A DNA stretch of 60,667 nt, taken from Gammaproteobacteria bacterium SG8_30. GTDB lineage: Bacteria; Pseudomonadota; Gammaproteobacteria; Steroidobacterales; Steroidobacteraceae. The stretch is taken from assembly GCA_001303245.1 (NCBI GenBank), contig LJNS01000011.1:1-60667 (forward strand), read 5' to 3'. The stretch's first letter is position 1. Every line of letters begins with the position of its first letter. Shown piece after piece: positions 8,793-17,521 of the stretch. The notes under the pieces are model-generated. The model was not told the DNA's origin and searched no databases. It saw only the letters and a program-made list of their open reading frames with translations. The position numbers and the translations under genes are program-made.

Positions 8793-10892
8793 ATGCGAGA
8801 TTCCCACCGGCCGAAACGGAGTGGCCAGGGCAACCACGCCCGGTCCCTTCAAGCAGTGCTTGCAGCACTAGTCCTGGTGCTGACCCAGCCGGTCGCGGGC
8901 GACGAGATGTCGCCGCTGACCGAGCTTCCCTACTCGCCTGGTCTTGCCCTCAGCTCCATGGATCGGGCCGTTGATCCCTGCGAAGACTTCTTCCTCTACA
9001 GCTGCGGCGGCTGGATCCGGGAGAATCCCATCCCGCCAGACCGGGCAGCCTGGGACGTCTACCGAAAGCTGGCCGACGAGAACCTGCGGTACCTGTGGGG
9101 TCTGCTCGAATCGGCCTCCGGGCCTGATGCGGGGCAGGACGACACACAGCGCCTGATCGGCGACTTCTACGCCGCGTGCATGGACACCGGACGCATCGAG
9201 GCGCTCGGCACGGCGCCGCTCGCCCCGGCATTCGCTGCGATCGACGGCATCCAGTCACGCGAAGAGCTGGCGGGCGCCCTCGCCAGGCTGCACGCCGCCG
9301 GCGCCAACGGCGCACTCTTCTTCGAGTTCAGCTCACTCCCGGACTTCGACGACTCTGGCCGGGTCATAGGCATGTTCTTCGCCGGCGGCCTCGGGCTACC
9401 CGACCGTGACTATTACCTGTCGACCGAGACCCGCATGCAGCAGGCTCGTGCCCGCTACCGCGACCACGTTCGCCGGATGCTGCAACTGGCCGGCAGCGAG
9501 CCTGCCGCAGCCGCCGAGCAGGCGGATGCCGTACTCCGGGTGGAGTCCGCACTCGCTGCGGCGACCCTGACCCGGCTCGAGCAGCGCGACATCGAGAACC
9601 TGGACCATCCGATGTCGCTCGCCGAGCTGACCCGCAAGGCGCCCGGCTTCGACTGGCCGGGCTACCTGGAGGCCCGCGGCGTCGCGCAGCGCGACCGGCT
9701 GAATGTTACGGAGCCCGTCTTCGCCGCTGCCGTCGCACGAATCTCCAGCGAGGAGCCCCTGCAGGACGTGCGAGCCTACCTGCGCTGGAGCTATCTCCAC
9801 AGGCACGCAGAGATGCTGCCGTCCGCCTTCGTGGACGAGCACTTCGACTTCAACGGTCGTTATCTCCTCGGTATCGGGACGCAGCCACCGCGTTGGCGCC
9901 GCTGCGTCGAGAACGTCGATGCCGACGTCGGTGAAGCGCTCGGCAGAGTCTTCGTGCAGAACACGTTTTCCCCGGATACCCGTCGACTGGCGATCGAGAT
10001 GATCCGGACCATCCAGTCGGTGATGGCCGCCCGCATCCGGCGGCTGGACTGGATGACCGAGACCACGAAGGAAATGGCGCTCGATAAGCTGGCCGCAGTC
10101 CGCAACAAGATCGGCCACCCCGATCGCTGGCGGGACTACGGCGGACTGGTGATCCGACGGGACGATCACTTCGGCAACCGGGTGCGCAGCGCCGCGTTCG
10201 AGGACGCGCGCAGGCTCGGGCAGATCGGCGGACCTCCGGACCCGGGCGAGTGGGAGGTGACACCACAGACCGTAAACGCCTGGTACGAGCCGCTCAGGAA
10301 CGAGATGCTGTTTCCCGCCGGGATCCTGCAACCGCCGCTGTTTGACCCGACGATCGACGCAGCGCCGAGCTGGGGCAATACGGGCATGACCATCGGCCAC
10401 GAGCTGGTGCATGCATTCGACGAGACGGGCCGCGACCTGGACGCGCAGGGCAACCTCGTGGACTGGTGGACACCACAGGACGAGCGAGGATTCGAGCGGC
10501 GTGCACAGTGCATCGTCGAGCAGTACTCGGGTTACTCCCTGGCCGACGGCGTCAAGCTGAACGCAGAGCTCACTCGTCGCGAGGACGTTGCCGACCTCGC
10601 CGGGACGATCCTCGCCTACCTGGGCTGGAAAGCCGTCACGGCCGGGGAGCAGCTGGCGTCGCTGGACGGACTGACGCCCGAGCAGCGCTTCTTCGTCGGC
10701 GCGGCGCAGTGGGCGTGCGGTCACGAGACAGAACAGCGCGCTCGCGCCCGCGCCGTCAGTGCCGTGCACTCCCCGCTCCGCTACCGGGTCAACGGCGTCT
10801 TCGTCAACATGCCCGAATTCGCCGAGGCCTTTCAGTGCAAGATCGGCCAGGGGATGGTCAAGCGACCCGAAGAGGTCTGCCGCATCTGGTGA
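8793..10892 (+). CDS. M13 family (neprilysin-like) zinc metallopeptidase
   Basis: A 699-residue secreted peptidase. The start at 8793 gives a basic region, a hydrophobic core (AVLAALVLVL) and cleavage near VAGDE; ATG at 8736 in the same frame is an alternative. The peptidase M13 N-domain begins at VDPCEDFFLYSCGGW. The catalytic domain holds NAWYEPLRNEMLFPAGIL, then zinc motif HELVH at 536-540 within GHELVHAFDETG, then the third ligand in REDVADLAG (E597, D601), and the C-terminal block HSPLRYRVNGVFVNMPEF ending CRIW. All catalytic residues are present. It is expected to degrade peptides in the periplasm or outside the cell. Confidence 0.92.
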   Translation: MRDSHRPKRSGQGNHARSLQAVLAALVLVLTQPVAGDEMSPLTELPYSPGLALSSMDRAVDPCEDFFLYSCGGWIRENPIPPDRAAWDVYRKLADENLRYLWGLLESASGPDAGQDDTQRLIGDFYAACMDTGRIEALGTAPLAPAFAAIDGIQSREELAGALARLHAAGANGALFFEFSSLPDFDDSGRVIGMFFAGGLGLPDRDYYLSTETRMQQARARYRDHVRRMLQLAGSEPAAAAEQADAVLRVESALAAATLTRLEQRDIENLDHPMSLAELTRKAPGFDWPGYLEARGVAQRDRLNVTEPVFAAAVARISSEEPLQDVRAYLRWSYLHRHAEMLPSAFVDEHFDFNGRYLLGIGTQPPRWRRCVENVDADVGEALGRVFVQNTFSPDTRRLAIEMIRTIQSVMAARIRRLDWMTETTKEMALDKLAAVRNKIGHPDRWRDYGGLVIRRDDHFGNRVRSAAFEDARRLGQIGGPPDPGEWEVTPQTVNAWYEPLRNEMLFPAGILQPPLFDPTIDAAPSWGNTGMTIGHELVHAFDETGRDLDAQGNLVDWWTPQDERGFERRAQCIVEQYSGYSLADGVKLNAELTRREDVADLAGTILAYLGWKAVTAGEQLASLDGLTPEQRFFVGAAQWACGHETEQRARARAVSAVHSPLRYRVNGVFVNMPEFAEAFQCKIGQGMVKRPEEVCRIW

Positions 10893-11005
10893 TCGAGGCA
10901 CTGCCGCGCCGCAATACCACCGCCGGCGGGCTGCCGGTCGACCCGCCAACGGTGCTAGGATGACTCGCCACTCCGAGCAGTCAGCCTGGCAGAGGAAGGT
11001 GCGCG

Positions 11006-11485
11006 ATGAATCATGACGTATCCATCCCCGAACTCGAGCAGCATCACTTCGTGTCCGGCTTGTCGCCGAAGCACGTGCAGACGCTCGCGCGGCTTGCCGG
11101 CAGGACCCGCTTCGCCAAGGGCGACGTCATCTTTCGCGAAGGCGAGCACTGCAGCGAGTTCTACCTGATCGTCTCCGGGCCCGTTGCACTCGAGCTGACG
11201 CTCCCGCGGGGCGTCCTGCAGGTGCAGAGACTCGGCGCCGGCGACGGGCTCGGCTGGTCGGCCGCCCTCGTCGGCCGCGGCAAGCACTTCCAGGCCCGGG
11301 CCCTCGACGACGTGGATGCATTCGTCTTCGAGGGTCCCGACGTGCTGGCGGAGTGCCAGAAGGATCCGGAGTTCGGCTTCGCGTTCATGGTCCGGATGCT
11401 GGATGTGGTGTCCAAGCGGCTGCAGGCCACCCGGCTGCAGCTGGCCGACATGTACTCGCCTGTGGCAAAGCAGGCCGGCGTCTGA
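11006..11485 (+). CDS. Stand-alone cyclic nucleotide-binding domain protein
   Basis: A 159-residue protein that is almost only a CRP-type cNMP-binding beta-roll: HFVSGLSPKHVQTLARLAG, then FAKGDVIFREGEHCSEFYLI, then the binding cassette region GDGLGWSAAL and FQARALDDVDAFVFEG, then a C-terminal helix. There is no helix-turn-helix, so it is not a CRP-like DNA binder by itself and probably acts through a partner. The start is supported by AGGAAGG 8 nt upstream. The next gene, an 80-residue membrane protein, begins 18 nt after its stop, suggesting a two-gene unit. Confidence 0.8.
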   Translation: MNHDVSIPELEQHHFVSGLSPKHVQTLARLAGRTRFAKGDVIFREGEHCSEFYLIVSGPVALELTLPRGVLQVQRLGAGDGLGWSAALVGRGKHFQARALDDVDAFVFEGPDVLAECQKDPEFGFAFMVRMLDVVSKRLQATRLQLADMYSPVAKQAGV

Positions 11486-11503
11486 CGCGCGCGTCTGCGC
11501 ACC

Positions 11504-11746
11504 GTGCGGAGCGAGACGTCCCGTGTCCTGAATGGTGTCGCGCGGAACTTCGCCACTCTGGCGACTTTCTTCGCGACCTGGATCATCGTGTTCGCCCTCG
11601 GCGCTCAGGCGGGCAGCTACTGGCTCTGGCTCGGGCTGCTCTTCGGTTGGGTGCCCGCGATCGCGGCTTCCAACCTCGTCGAACGAGCCTGGCCCGCGTT
11701 CGTCCTGCTGGCACTCGGCGTCGCCGCCTGGCGATGGCTGTCCTGA
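11504..11746 (+). CDS. Small integral membrane protein (80 residues)
   Basis: Starts at GTG 11504. The sequence holds two or three transmembrane helices (FATLATFFATWIIVFALGAQ, YWLWLGLLFGWVPAIAA, AFVLLALGVAAW) with short charged ends. I do not recognise a family. Tight spacing after the cyclic nucleotide-binding protein suggests joint expression and possibly joint function, for example a membrane partner for the sensor domain. It ends 6 nt from the stop of the convergent membrane protein gene. Confidence 0.6.
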   Translation: MRSETSRVLNGVARNFATLATFFATWIIVFALGAQAGSYWLWLGLLFGWVPAIAASNLVERAWPAFVLLALGVAAWRWLS

Positions 11747-11751
11747 CGGAA

Positions 11752-12072
11752 TCAGCGAAGGCCCGTCCCGCGCCTCGCCGGCAAGCGGTCGAGCAGCACG
11801 GCCAGGATCGCGAACGAGGCCGCCAGGAGCAGCGCCAGGAATCCGGGACTCCCCGACAATAGCCTGTCGATCATCCAGTCCAGGACGCCCGAACCGCCAG
11901 AAGCCTCAGGCGCAAGTCCGAGCCTGCGCACGGACCAGTCCGGCCAGCGACCGGTCCGGACCCAGTTGACCGCCGCGACGAAGTAATAGGCGCCGCCGAA
12001 CGTCAGGAACAGCGCGGCCCCCGCCGACAGCCGTTCGGAGAGTCTCCTGCCGCGACCTGCCTCGCGCTCCAA
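11752..12072 (-). CDS. Hypothetical membrane protein (106 residues)
   Basis: Starts at a TTG (12072) with GAGGC upstream. Two hydrophobic spans are visible: AGAALFLTFGGAYYFVAAVN (residues 17-36) and GFLALLLAASFAILAVLLD (about 77-95). They are separated by a loop with WVRTGRWPDWSVRRLGL. The Arg-rich N- and C-termini suggest both ends are cytoplasmic. No family is recognised. It converges on the preceding small membrane protein with almost no space between the stops. Confidence 0.5.
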   Translation of the reverse strand: MEREAGRGRRLSERLSAGAALFLTFGGAYYFVAAVNWVRTGRWPDWSVRRLGLAPEASGGSGVLDWMIDRLLSGSPGFLALLLAASFAILAVLLDRLPARRGTGLR

Positions 12073-12215
12073 GAAGTGCCGCCTCGATGCCAGCTGCCCG
12101 ATTGCGGACTAGTTTGCGCAGCAGCGCGACAAATGCAAAGACTTGCCCAATCGCGACTCGACTCGATCGGGGACCGCCGTCGTCACCGACGCGTTTGCGG
12201 TACCCCACAAGGGCA

Positions 12216-12254
12216 AGGCCCGGGCTCACGGTCGAACACCGTGGGCCCGGGCCT
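12216..12254 (-). terminator. Long GC-rich terminator hairpin
   Basis: Arms 12216-12232 and 12238-12254 pair over 17 bp with a single G-T mismatch around a 5-nt loop (AGGCCCGGGC in one arm, GCCCGGGCCT in the other). It lies just beyond the stop at 12275 of the minus-strand PKD/cytochrome gene and is followed by TTGCCCTTG. Confidence 0.65.
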
Positions 12255-12274
12255 CGCTCATACACGCTCAGGCG

Positions 12275-14557
12275 CTACCGAACGCGATCCGTACGCCCGG
12301 CGGCAGCCGGGACGGTCCGCCGCCGACAGGCCAAACCCAGGCAAGCGAGACCGAGCAGCGCCGCCGACCCGAATCCTCCGGCACCACCACGGGTGCCGCC
12401 ACCCGGCACCGAGGTCGCATCGAGCGGATCCGTTCCGGCGCGGAACTCGGCCAGGTTGGTCTTGCCGTCCCGGTCCGGATCCTGGCTTGCGTCGGCCGGA
12501 TCGAAGGGGTTGAACCTCTTCTCTTCCTCGTAGGCATCCGGCATGCCGTCGTTATCGTCGTCGTCGTCGTCCTCGTCGCGACGGCCGTCCGCGTCGCAGT
12601 CGTCCTTGCGCTTGCACTTGTCACGCTTGCCGCGCTCGTCGGACCCCGGGCCCCTGGCGTTCAGGAACGACGCCATGAGCGTGACGTCGGAGGACGGCAC
12701 GCACGCCAGGTAGGCCATGTCCTCCTCCTCGTGAATGGCCTCGAGAATGTCGGCCGCACTTGCGCCACGAACATCCTCGTCGACGCGACCTCGACGGCCG
12801 TCGTTGCCGTGACAGCCGGCGCAATCGGACACGTAAAGCTGCTCGCCGGACGCGGGGCGCGAGTGCAGGTACACGGCGATGGCGTCGATCTGCTCGGTCG
12901 TGAGCGCGAGCCCGGACATCTCGGGAACGCCGCCAGGGAAGACGCTGTTGCCGCTGATCGATGCCTCGATCACGCAGGCGCTGGCGCCCGCCACGCGCCT
13001 CATTCCGTCGAGCGCCGCGTCGACAGGCGGGCCATCCCAGGGATCGCCGTGGCAGCCGGCACACTGGCCGTTGTACAGGGCCAATCCATCGCTCGCCGGC
13101 TGAATGGTCACGGTCGTCGACGCGACGTCGCTGGTCGCGCCGAGCTCGTCCGTCACCTGTAGTCGCACGAGGTAGTCGCCTGCCATCGAGTAAGCGTGGC
13201 TGGGCGTCGGACCGGCATCGATTCCGGCAGCGCGGGCAGCGCCGTCACCGAAGTCCCACGAGTACGAGAGGATCGTCCCGTCGACGTCGACGGAACTGGT
13301 CCCATCGAACTGCACCGCCACACCGGGCGTGCCGAAATACGGCCCACCGGCGTCGGCCACCGGAGGCTGGTTGACGGCGGGGTCGTCGACCCGCGCCGTC
13401 GTCGTGGCGGTGGCCGAGTTGCCCATGGAATCGGTGACCGTCAGGGACACTTCGTAGGTGCCAGCCGCCGCATACGTGTGCGCGGGGCCGACGCCAGAGC
13501 CCGTGTTCCCGTCGCCAAAGCTCCACCCGAAGACGCTGATGTCGTTGTCCGGGTCCGAGGACCGCGAGCCGTCGAAAGTGAGCGCCACTCCGACGGTTCC
13601 AGCGTACGGTCCGCCGGCGTTCGCCACCGGGGGGCTCTGCCCTCCGGCATCTGCGATAGACGCAGTAGTTTCCGCGACACTGGTCAGGTTCTGGCTGTCC
13701 GTCACCGTGAGCGAGACGTTGTACGTACCCGACGCTGCATAGGTGTGCATCGGCGTCGGCCCGGTACCGCTGCTGCCGTCACCGAAGTCCCATGAGTAGG
13801 CAACGACCTGGCCGTCGGGGTCGCGGGATCCCGATCCATCGAATCGCACGGAACTGCCTGCGTCTCCGGTGTAGGGACCACCCGGATCGGCGATGGGCGG
13901 CTGCGCCCCCGCGTCGACGGTGACGGTCGCCGTTGCCGAGTCGGTATCTCCGGCGTCGTCGGTGACGGTCAGGGTCACCGTGAAGGTGCCGGCCGAGCTA
14001 TACGTCACGCTTGGGCTGGCGCCCGAACCGGACGTGCCGTTTCCGAAATTCCATGCGTAACTCACAATGCTCCCGTCCGGGTCGGTGGATCCGGTCCCGG
14101 TGAGCCTTACCGGCACATCGACCGTAGCGGCATAGGGCCCGCCGGCGTCGGCAACCGGCGGCTGGTTCGGCGGTGGCGCCGAAGGCGGATCCAGCGGACC
14201 GCTGACAGAAGTCGGGGGCGTTGCGCAGCCCGCAGCCCCGCACCAACCGGGCTGTGCGCCCGCCTGGATCTCGGCCAGGTTCGAGTTACCCTCGCCGTCC
14301 GAGTCCGCGCCTTCCACTGCTGCCAGGTTGCCACCGGCTTGCTGCACGGCAAGTCCGTAGGCATTCAGGCTGCTCCTGTTGAAGGATCCTGCATGGCAGG
14401 TATTGCATCCGGCATTGTCGTGCGTAGCCGACGAGTATCGCTGCACGAATGCCGAATCGAGCCCGCCATTGGCTTGGGCCACCGGTGGCATGCAAGAAAT
14501 GACAATTGCCAGAGCAAGTGAGAGCCAGATCAGTGCTCTCGAGTCGTATCCGCCCAT
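12275..14557 (-). CDS. Surface protein: c-type haem sites, four PKD domains, TSP3-like repeats, GlyGly-CTERM-like tail
   Basis: A 760-residue exported protein. ATG 14557 is chosen for GGAGGGA upstream and a signal peptide (residues 1-30, WLSLALAIVI core). Order of parts: one CNTCH haem site at 51-55; four PKD beta-sandwich repeats from about 133 to 480, each with WxFGDG or NFGNG and GTFTVTLTVTD-like strands; a cytochrome c region with CAGCH near 498 and again near 579; an acidic calcium-binding TSP3-like stretch (DEDDDDDDNDGMPD then DPDRDGKTNLAEF) at about 655-720; and a tail with Gly-rich linker, one hydrophobic helix and CRRR. That tail resembles GlyGly-CTERM sorting signals handled by rhombosortase and type II secretion. 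Likely an outer-surface electron carrier or adhesin; substrate and role are unknown. Confidence 0.85.
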   Translation of the reverse strand: MGGYDSRALIWLSLALAIVISCMPPVAQANGGLDSAFVQRYSSATHDNAGCNTCHAGSFNRSSLNAYGLAVQQAGGNLAAVEGADSDGEGNSNLAEIQAGAQPGWCGAAGCATPPTSVSGPLDPPSAPPPNQPPVADAGGPYAATVDVPVRLTGTGSTDPDGSIVSYAWNFGNGTSGSGASPSVTYSSAGTFTVTLTVTDDAGDTDSATATVTVDAGAQPPIADPGGPYTGDAGSSVRFDGSGSRDPDGQVVAYSWDFGDGSSGTGPTPMHTYAASGTYNVSLTVTDSQNLTSVAETTASIADAGGQSPPVANAGGPYAGTVGVALTFDGSRSSDPDNDISVFGWSFGDGNTGSGVGPAHTYAAAGTYEVSLTVTDSMGNSATATTTARVDDPAVNQPPVADAGGPYFGTPGVAVQFDGTSSVDVDGTILSYSWDFGDGAARAAGIDAGPTPSHAYSMAGDYLVRLQVTDELGATSDVASTTVTIQPASDGLALYNGQCAGCHGDPWDGPPVDAALDGMRRVAGASACVIEASISGNSVFPGGVPEMSGLALTTEQIDAIAVYLHSRPASGEQLYVSDCAGCHGNDGRRGRVDEDVRGASAADILEAIHEEEDMAYLACVPSSDVTLMASFLNARGPGSDERGKRDKCKRKDDCDADGRRDEDDDDDDNDGMPDAYEEEKRFNPFDPADASQDPDRDGKTNLAEFRAGTDPLDATSVPGGGTRGGAGGFGSAALLGLACLGLACRRRTVPAAAGRTDRVR

Positions 14558-14945
14558 CGCCGTTTCCCTCCTCGACGCGCCCTGGCGCCGGCACAGCTTC
14601 CGAACCTTGTCCGGAAACGAATGCAATGCATTCGCCCCGAACCCCCGTTCGCGGCACAGCGTCGCGAAAGGCAGCGCTCCAAACAAACGTGATCCGTCGC
14701 ACATCGCAGACATCTCGGTATCTACGGGTGTGCGATCGCGCCCGCAGTTCTTCACGGCCGTCCGGATATATGTAACAAGGAAGCGACCGCAGCAACGAAT
14801 GAGAATCGTTCGCGCAGGGGCTGCGCTACGGCTGAAAGACGCATCTGACGGGAGCTTGCAGACCCTCTGCACATTCCACGTTGAGCCGTACGGCCCGGGC
14901 CGCTGGAATTCGTTTCATGACAAGGCGCAACAGGCCCGTCTACCC
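14558..14945. other. Divergent intergenic region, 388 bp
   Basis: Lies between the minus-strand PKD/cytochrome gene and the plus-strand COG2426-like gene, so it should carry promoters for both. The middle (about 14760-14810) is notably AT-richer than its surroundings and contains a Fur-box-like sequence. I see no RNA gene and no convincing small gene; open frames crossing it are extensions of the neighbours. Confidence 0.6.
14795..14813 (+). promoter_or_regulatory. Fur-box-like operator
   Basis: The core AATGAGAATCGTT (14798-14810) matches the Fur consensus core AATGATAATCATT at 11 of 13 positions and is flanked by the short inverted repeat AACGA/TCGTT. Over the full 19-mer the match is 12 of 19. 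It sits in the divergent region upstream of the haem-containing PKD protein, a plausible iron-regulated target. Confidence 0.35.
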
Positions 14946-15650
14946 ATGAGCCTGCCCGGCACGCGACCCGGCGACTGGCGAGGAGCGGTCGAGTCTCTCT
15001 TCCACAACCCCGAGGGACGATTGCTCCTCCTGGGACTGTCGCTGTTCGCACTCATGTTGCTGTGCTTCGGTATCGGCTGGACGCTGTTCCCGGACGAGAC
15101 CCTGGTCCTGGCCGGCATGGCCGGGCTCAACCTGCTGATCGGACGGGCCGCGGGCATGTCCTTCGGCTACGCCGCCGGTCTCGGTCACGATGTGGTCATC
15201 CCCGCCAACATGATCGTGGAGAGCATCCAGGTCATCGTCGTCTACCCGCTGTTCGTGCTCAGCTGGACGCACCTGATCGATTCGAAACGCTGGAACGCCA
15301 CCATGAGCACGATGCGCAGCGCCGCCGAGGCGCGACGGGGCACGATCCAGCGCTTCGGCCTGCTGGGACTCGTCGTGTTCGTCTTCACGCCCTTCTGGAT
15401 GACCGGGCCCGTGGTCGGCTCGATCATCGGTTACCTGATCGGCCTCCGAATGAGGACGAACCTCCTCGCGGTGCTGTTTTCGACCTACGTTGCAATCGGG
15501 GTATGGGCACTGCTGCTCAACGAGTTGAGCGAGTGGGCGGCAGCCTACAATCGCTACGCCCCCTACGCACTGGTCGCGGCTTTCGCGCTGATCGCTCTGG
15601 CCGGACGCTTCATGCACGCCAGGCCCGGCCGCCGTGGCCCGCGTACCTGA
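14946..15650 (+). CDS. COG2426-like (putative small multidrug export) membrane protein
   Basis: A 234-residue protein with five or six hydrophobic segments. The ATG at 14946 (MSLPGTRPGDWRG) is preferred because upstream codons in frame are not protein-like. The central part, FGLLGLVVFVFTPFWMTGP followed by VVGSIIGYLIGLRMRTN, has the Pro/Gly-rich re-entrant look of the Sm_multidrug_ex/COG2426 group. An N-terminal soluble helix and an Arg-rich C-terminus lie on the cytoplasmic side. The export role in the family name is weakly supported. It is transcribed divergently from the PKD protein and leads into the membrane/lipid gene run. Confidence 0.55.
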   Translation: MSLPGTRPGDWRGAVESLFHNPEGRLLLLGLSLFALMLLCFGIGWTLFPDETLVLAGMAGLNLLIGRAAGMSFGYAAGLGHDVVIPANMIVESIQVIVVYPLFVLSWTHLIDSKRWNATMSTMRSAAEARRGTIQRFGLLGLVVFVFTPFWMTGPVVGSIIGYLIGLRMRTNLLAVLFSTYVAIGVWALLLNELSEWAAAYNRYAPYALVAAFALIALAGRFMHARPGRRGPRT

Positions 15651-15782
15651 CTGCCGTACTTCTCGGAATCTACTGTCGACGGTCACGCGCCGCCGACGCA
15701 GGCTGGCCTCGAGCCCGACGTGCCGGCCGTGGGCCGGGCATGAGTCCGCATCGCGGCTGCACCTGCCTCGGGGGGCCCAGAG

Positions 15783-16172
15783 TTGCCTGAAGCCGATACC
15801 AACGTCGTAGTGGGATGGACGCTGATGGCCTTCGGTGCCGTCTCCGGCGCATTGATAGGGCTCGGCTTCCATCGCGATTCCTGGGCCGGCGGCTACGGGT
15901 CCTTTCGCCGCCGGCTGATGCGGCTCGGTCACATTGCGTTCTTCGGGCTCGGGATCCTGAACGTGCTTTTCGCAATGTACGCGGCCTCGCTGCCTCGAGC
16001 GGCCGGCAGCCTGTCGATCGCTTCCTGGGCCCTCGTGGTCGCCGGCGTGACCATGCCGGCAGTGTGCTTCCTCACGGCGTGGAAGGAACCGTTTCGCCAC
16101 CTCTTCCCCGTCCCGGTGCTGGGCGTGCTGATAGGCGTCATTGCGACGATCTACGGGTCGATGAATCCATGA
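15783..16172 (+). CDS. Small four-helix membrane protein next to radical SAM enzyme
   Basis: A 129-residue protein starting at TTG 15783, with four predicted spans (VVVGWTLMAFGAVSGALIGL, LGHIAFFGLGILNVLFAMY, IASWALVVAGVTMPAVCFL, VPVLGVLIGVIATIYGS). No family is recognised. Its stop overlaps the radical SAM start in an ATGA, so the two are translationally coupled. A second four-helix protein of the same length (129 residues) follows the enzyme, which suggests that both are membrane partners of it. Confidence 0.7.
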   Translation: MPEADTNVVVGWTLMAFGAVSGALIGLGFHRDSWAGGYGSFRRRLMRLGHIAFFGLGILNVLFAMYAASLPRAAGSLSIASWALVVAGVTMPAVCFLTAWKEPFRHLFPVPVLGVLIGVIATIYGSMNP

Positions 16173-17521
16173 GGATCGGCTTCATCGCCATGAGCGGAGT
16201 CCGGGCGCACAACCCGGAACTCACCCGACTCGGACTGACGCTGCCGGGATTCGTCGAGCGCAACAAGATCATCGCCTCGCTGCCGAGCCTCGGTTTGCTC
16301 ACGCTGGCCGGGCTCACCCCGCGCGACGTGAGACTCGGGTATCACGAAGTGGCGGAACTGGCGACCTGTCGGACCGAGTTCGATTTCGACGCCGTGGCCA
16401 TCTCCTCGTTCTCGGCCCAGATCCCGGAGGCCTATTGTCTGGCGGACCGGCTCCGGGCAGCGGGCACGCGCGTGATCCTGGGTGGCCTGCACGTGACCGC
16501 TCTGCCGGAAGAGGCCGCGAGGCACGCCGACGCGGTCGTGATCGGCGAAGGCGAGCCGGTCTGGCCGGCGCTGGTCGCCGACCTGCTGCGCGGGGAACTC
16601 AAGCCGGTATACGACGCCAGACCTTACCCGTTCGACCTGGCGCTGGCGCCCATGCCGCGTTTTGAGCTCCTCGACCCGTCCCGCTACAACCGGCTTACCG
16701 TGCAGACGCAGCGCGGCTGCCCGTTCAACTGCGAGTTCTGCGCAGCCTCGATCCGCCTGAGTCCCCGCTACCGCGTCAAGCCCGTGACGAAGGTGATCGC
16801 CGAAATCCGGCGTATCAAGCAGATCTGGCCCAGGCCGTTCATCGAGTTCGCCGACGACAACACCTTCGCGAACCGCCGCCACGGGAAGCGGCTGCTGCAG
16901 GCTCTCGCACCCGAGAAGGTCCGCTGGTTCACGGAGACCGACATCTCCGTGGCCCGCGATCCGGTACTTCTCGCCATGATGCGCGACGCCGGCTGCGCAC
17001 AGGTCCTCATCGGACTCGAGAGCCCCGCTCGGGAAGGCCTGAGCGGCCTCGAGATGCGTTCGGACTGGAAGTCACGGCAGAGGGACTTCTACCTGGAGGC
17101 GATCCGGCGCATTCAGGATCACGGGATCAGCGTCAACGGGTGTTTCGTGCTCGGGCTCGACGGTACGGGACTGGAGAGCTTCGACCAGGTGCGCGAGTTC
17201 GTTCGGGAGAGCGGCCTGCACGAAGTGCAGATCACGATCCAGACGCCGTTCCCCGGCACCCCGCTCTACGAGCGCCTGCGGCGCGAGGAACGGCTGACTC
17301 ATGACGGCGAGTGGGATCGATGCACGCTGTTCGACGTGAACTTCCGGCCTGAGCGCATGACCGCAGCCGAGCTCGAGCGCGGCTTCACGGCGCTGGCGCG
17401 GGACCTTTACGGCGAAGCGGAAACCACCCGCCGCAAGGAACACTTCTACAGGCAGCTTCGCGCGTCGGTGCGCAGCCGCTGCGCGCAGTGGAGGAAGGGA
17501 GATGAACGAAAAATGGGTTAA
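16169..17521 (+). CDS. B12-binding-type radical SAM enzyme
   Basis: A 450-residue protein. Residues 1-150 form a Rossmann-like cobalamin-binding-type domain (VAISSFSAQIPEAYCLADRL, VILGGLHVTALPEEA, VVIGEGEPVWPAL) without the usual DxHxxG. The radical SAM core follows, with the [4Fe-4S] motif RGCPFNCEFC (C184, C188, C191), then FIEFADDNTFANR and QVLIGLES. The C-terminal part (FDVNFRPERMTAAELERGF) resembles DUF4070-like enzymes. Relatives include BchE, hopanoid methylase HpnP and archaeal GDGT ring synthases, many of which act on lipid or isoprenoid carbons. ATG at 16169 overlaps the previous stop. The next gene overlaps its end by 20 nt. Confidence 0.85.
   Translation: MRIGFIAMSGVRAHNPELTRLGLTLPGFVERNKIIASLPSLGLLTLAGLTPRDVRLGYHEVAELATCRTEFDFDAVAISSFSAQIPEAYCLADRLRAAGTRVILGGLHVTALPEEAARHADAVVIGEGEPVWPALVADLLRGELKPVYDARPYPFDLALAPMPRFELLDPSRYNRLTVQTQRGCPFNCEFCAASIRLSPRYRVKPVTKVIAEIRRIKQIWPRPFIEFADDNTFANRRHGKRLLQALAPEKVRWFTETDISVARDPVLLAMMRDAGCAQVLIGLESPAREGLSGLEMRSDWKSRQRDFYLEAIRRIQDHGISVNGCFVLGLDGTGLESFDQVREFVRESGLHEVQITIQTPFPGTPLYERLRREERLTHDGEWDRCTLFDVNFRPERMTAAELERGFTALARDLYGEAETTRRKEHFYRQLRASVRSRCAQWRKGDERKMG

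Noticed and set aside
12143..13162. A plus-strand open frame of 339 codons opposite the PKD/cytochrome gene
   Set aside because: Val/Ala-rich mirror of the acidic and cytochrome segments. No ribosome site; the opposite strand codes for recognisable domains.
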